Position numbers and translations under genes: made by a program | The notes under the pieces: model-generated | The model's database searches: none | Told to the model about the DNA's origin: nothing | What the model saw: only the letters and a program-made list of their open reading frames with translations | Shown here: positions 50,922-51,596 of the stretch, in pieces | Layout of the letters: every line of letters begins with the position of its first letter | How positions within the stretch are numbered: the first letter of the stretch is position 1 | Origin: Nitrospira sp. | GTDB taxonomy: Bacteria > Nitrospirota > Nitrospiria > Nitrospirales > Nitrospiraceae | DNA: 51,596 bases | Assembly: GCA_020697375.1 (NCBI GenBank) | Contig: JAJFBJ010000020.1 | Span: 1-51,596, forward strand | Direction: 5' to 3'

Positions 50922-51596
50922 ATGAGTGGCGATTACAGCCGTAAACGATTCAACCCTGAGAAGCACTACCAGGGCGTACTGCGGCAGCAGGGCCGGGTCG
51001 ATCTCGATGCCGACTGGAATGAGTATGTGGATCTGCAGGATCGCCGTTGGCGCGCCGAGACCATCGATGTCGTGGGTCGCTGCGGCGTTCCCAGCGAAAC
51101 GCCGGACGGATTCAAAATCGAACTGTCCGGCGGAGAACTCACGGTCGGTCAGGGACGCATCTATGTCGATGGCTATCTGGCCGAAAACCACGGCAAGGCG
51201 CCGGCCTTTCATCCGGTCATCGAAGAAGGCTATGGGACCGCGGCGTTGCCCGTCGAGGACCAGCCATACGGCGGACCGGTGCTGGCGCCGCCGCAAGTGC
51301 GTTCGCTCGTCTATCTGGATGTATGGCGGCGGGAGGTCACCCACCTCCAGGCGCCGGATCTGATCGAGCCGGCCGTCAATGTCGACTCGACGACCCGCCA
51401 TCAAACCGCATGGCAGGTCAAGGTGCTCGGCGCTATTCCGCCGGATGTGACCTGCGAGACTCCACTCACTGAGATTCCCAACTGGCCGGCGGAGAACCTC
51501 TCGTCCGGCGCGCGGCTCACCACCGGTATCGTGGCCGTGACCACGGAGCCGGATCCCTGTCTGGTTCCGCCGACCGGCGGTTATCGAGGCTTGGAA
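50922..51596 (+). CDS. DUF6519-type eCIS protein, truncated by the window edge
   Basis: A frame open to the right edge (225 codons seen), beginning SGDYSRKRFNPEKHYQGVLRQQGRVDLDADWNEYVDL. This start is typical of the DUF6519 proteins that follow tail genes in eCIS loci. RRWRAETIDVVGRCGVPSETPDGFKIELSGGELTVGQGRIYVDGYLAEN and VRSLVYLDVWRREVTHLQAPDLIEPAV are recognised blocks. GGAGAG precedes ATG 50922 by about 6 nt. The family has no established role; attachment of fibres or cargo is possible. The rest of the gene lies outside the window. Confidence 0.85.
   Translation, partial: MSGDYSRKRFNPEKHYQGVLRQQGRVDLDADWNEYVDLQDRRWRAETIDVVGRCGVPSETPDGFKIELSGGELTVGQGRIYVDGYLAENHGKAPAFHPVIEEGYGTAALPVEDQPYGGPVLAPPQVRSLVYLDVWRREVTHLQAPDLIEPAVNVDSTTRHQTAWQVKVLGAIPPDVTCETPLTEIPNWPAENLSSGARLTTGIVAVTTEPDPCLVPPTGGYRGLE

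Overview
The window looks like a chromosomal segment of a high-GC Gram-negative bacterium, most likely a Nitrospira-type member of Nitrospirota. That placement is an inference from gene style and gene mix; no rRNA or marker tree is available here. Most genes are short-spaced or overlap by ATGA/GTGA junctions.

Region 1 (1-2116) is the end of an integrated mobile element. It holds a ribbon-helix-helix-like protein, an excisionase-like HTH protein and a tyrosine integrase whose 3' end runs into tRNA-Ser(UGA). Region 2 (2117-22005) is ordinary chromosome: a damaged-looking serS, a radical SAM protein, a rhodanese, a DUF362 protein, an OmpH/Skp-like chaperone, a zinc-ribbon protein, an HD-GYP protein paired with a HEAT-repeat protein, an SGNH hydrolase plus thioredoxin, gnd-zwf (oxidative pentose phosphate pathway), a nucleotidyltransferase, a threonine aldolase, an ADP/ATP-translocase-like transporter, a ProA-like protein that lacks the catalytic cysteine, and a methyltransferase/sugar nucleotidyltransferase pair.

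Region 3 (22225 to the end) is the striking part: an extracellular contractile injection system (eCIS; Afp/PVC/MAC relatives) with its presumed control and accessory genes. A 1166-residue alpha/beta-hydrolase-CHAT fusion is divergent from a sigma-54-type activator. Behind the activator gene sit a perfect GC-rich palindrome and a good -24/-12 sigma-54 promoter, followed by about 23 kb of co-directional genes. In order these are: small wHTH-like protein, sheath, tube, zinc-ribbon gp26-like protein, proline-rich linker protein, DUF4255 cap protein, AAA+ ATPase, small protein, three tandem DUF4157 proteins with different C-termini (candidate cargo), CIS tube/Afp7-like protein, LysM protein, gpD-like hub, spike, PAAR-like tip, gp25, two large baseplate wedge proteins, tail protein and a DUF6519 protein cut by the window edge. 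One sheath gene and one tube gene are present, unlike the several copies in Afp/PVC. Fibre and tape-measure genes are not seen and may lie beyond the edge.

An interspersed family of terminal-inverted-repeat elements (five copies: near 11.9, 19.7, 22.1, 39.9 and 42.7 kb) fills intergenic spaces, with two copies inside the eCIS gene run. The proposed working model, an inference, is that the activator switches on the eCIS operon from the sigma-54 promoter, the structural genes build the particle, the AAA+ ATPase assists assembly, and the DUF4157 proteins and possibly the CHAT-hydrolase are effectors or linked enzymes.
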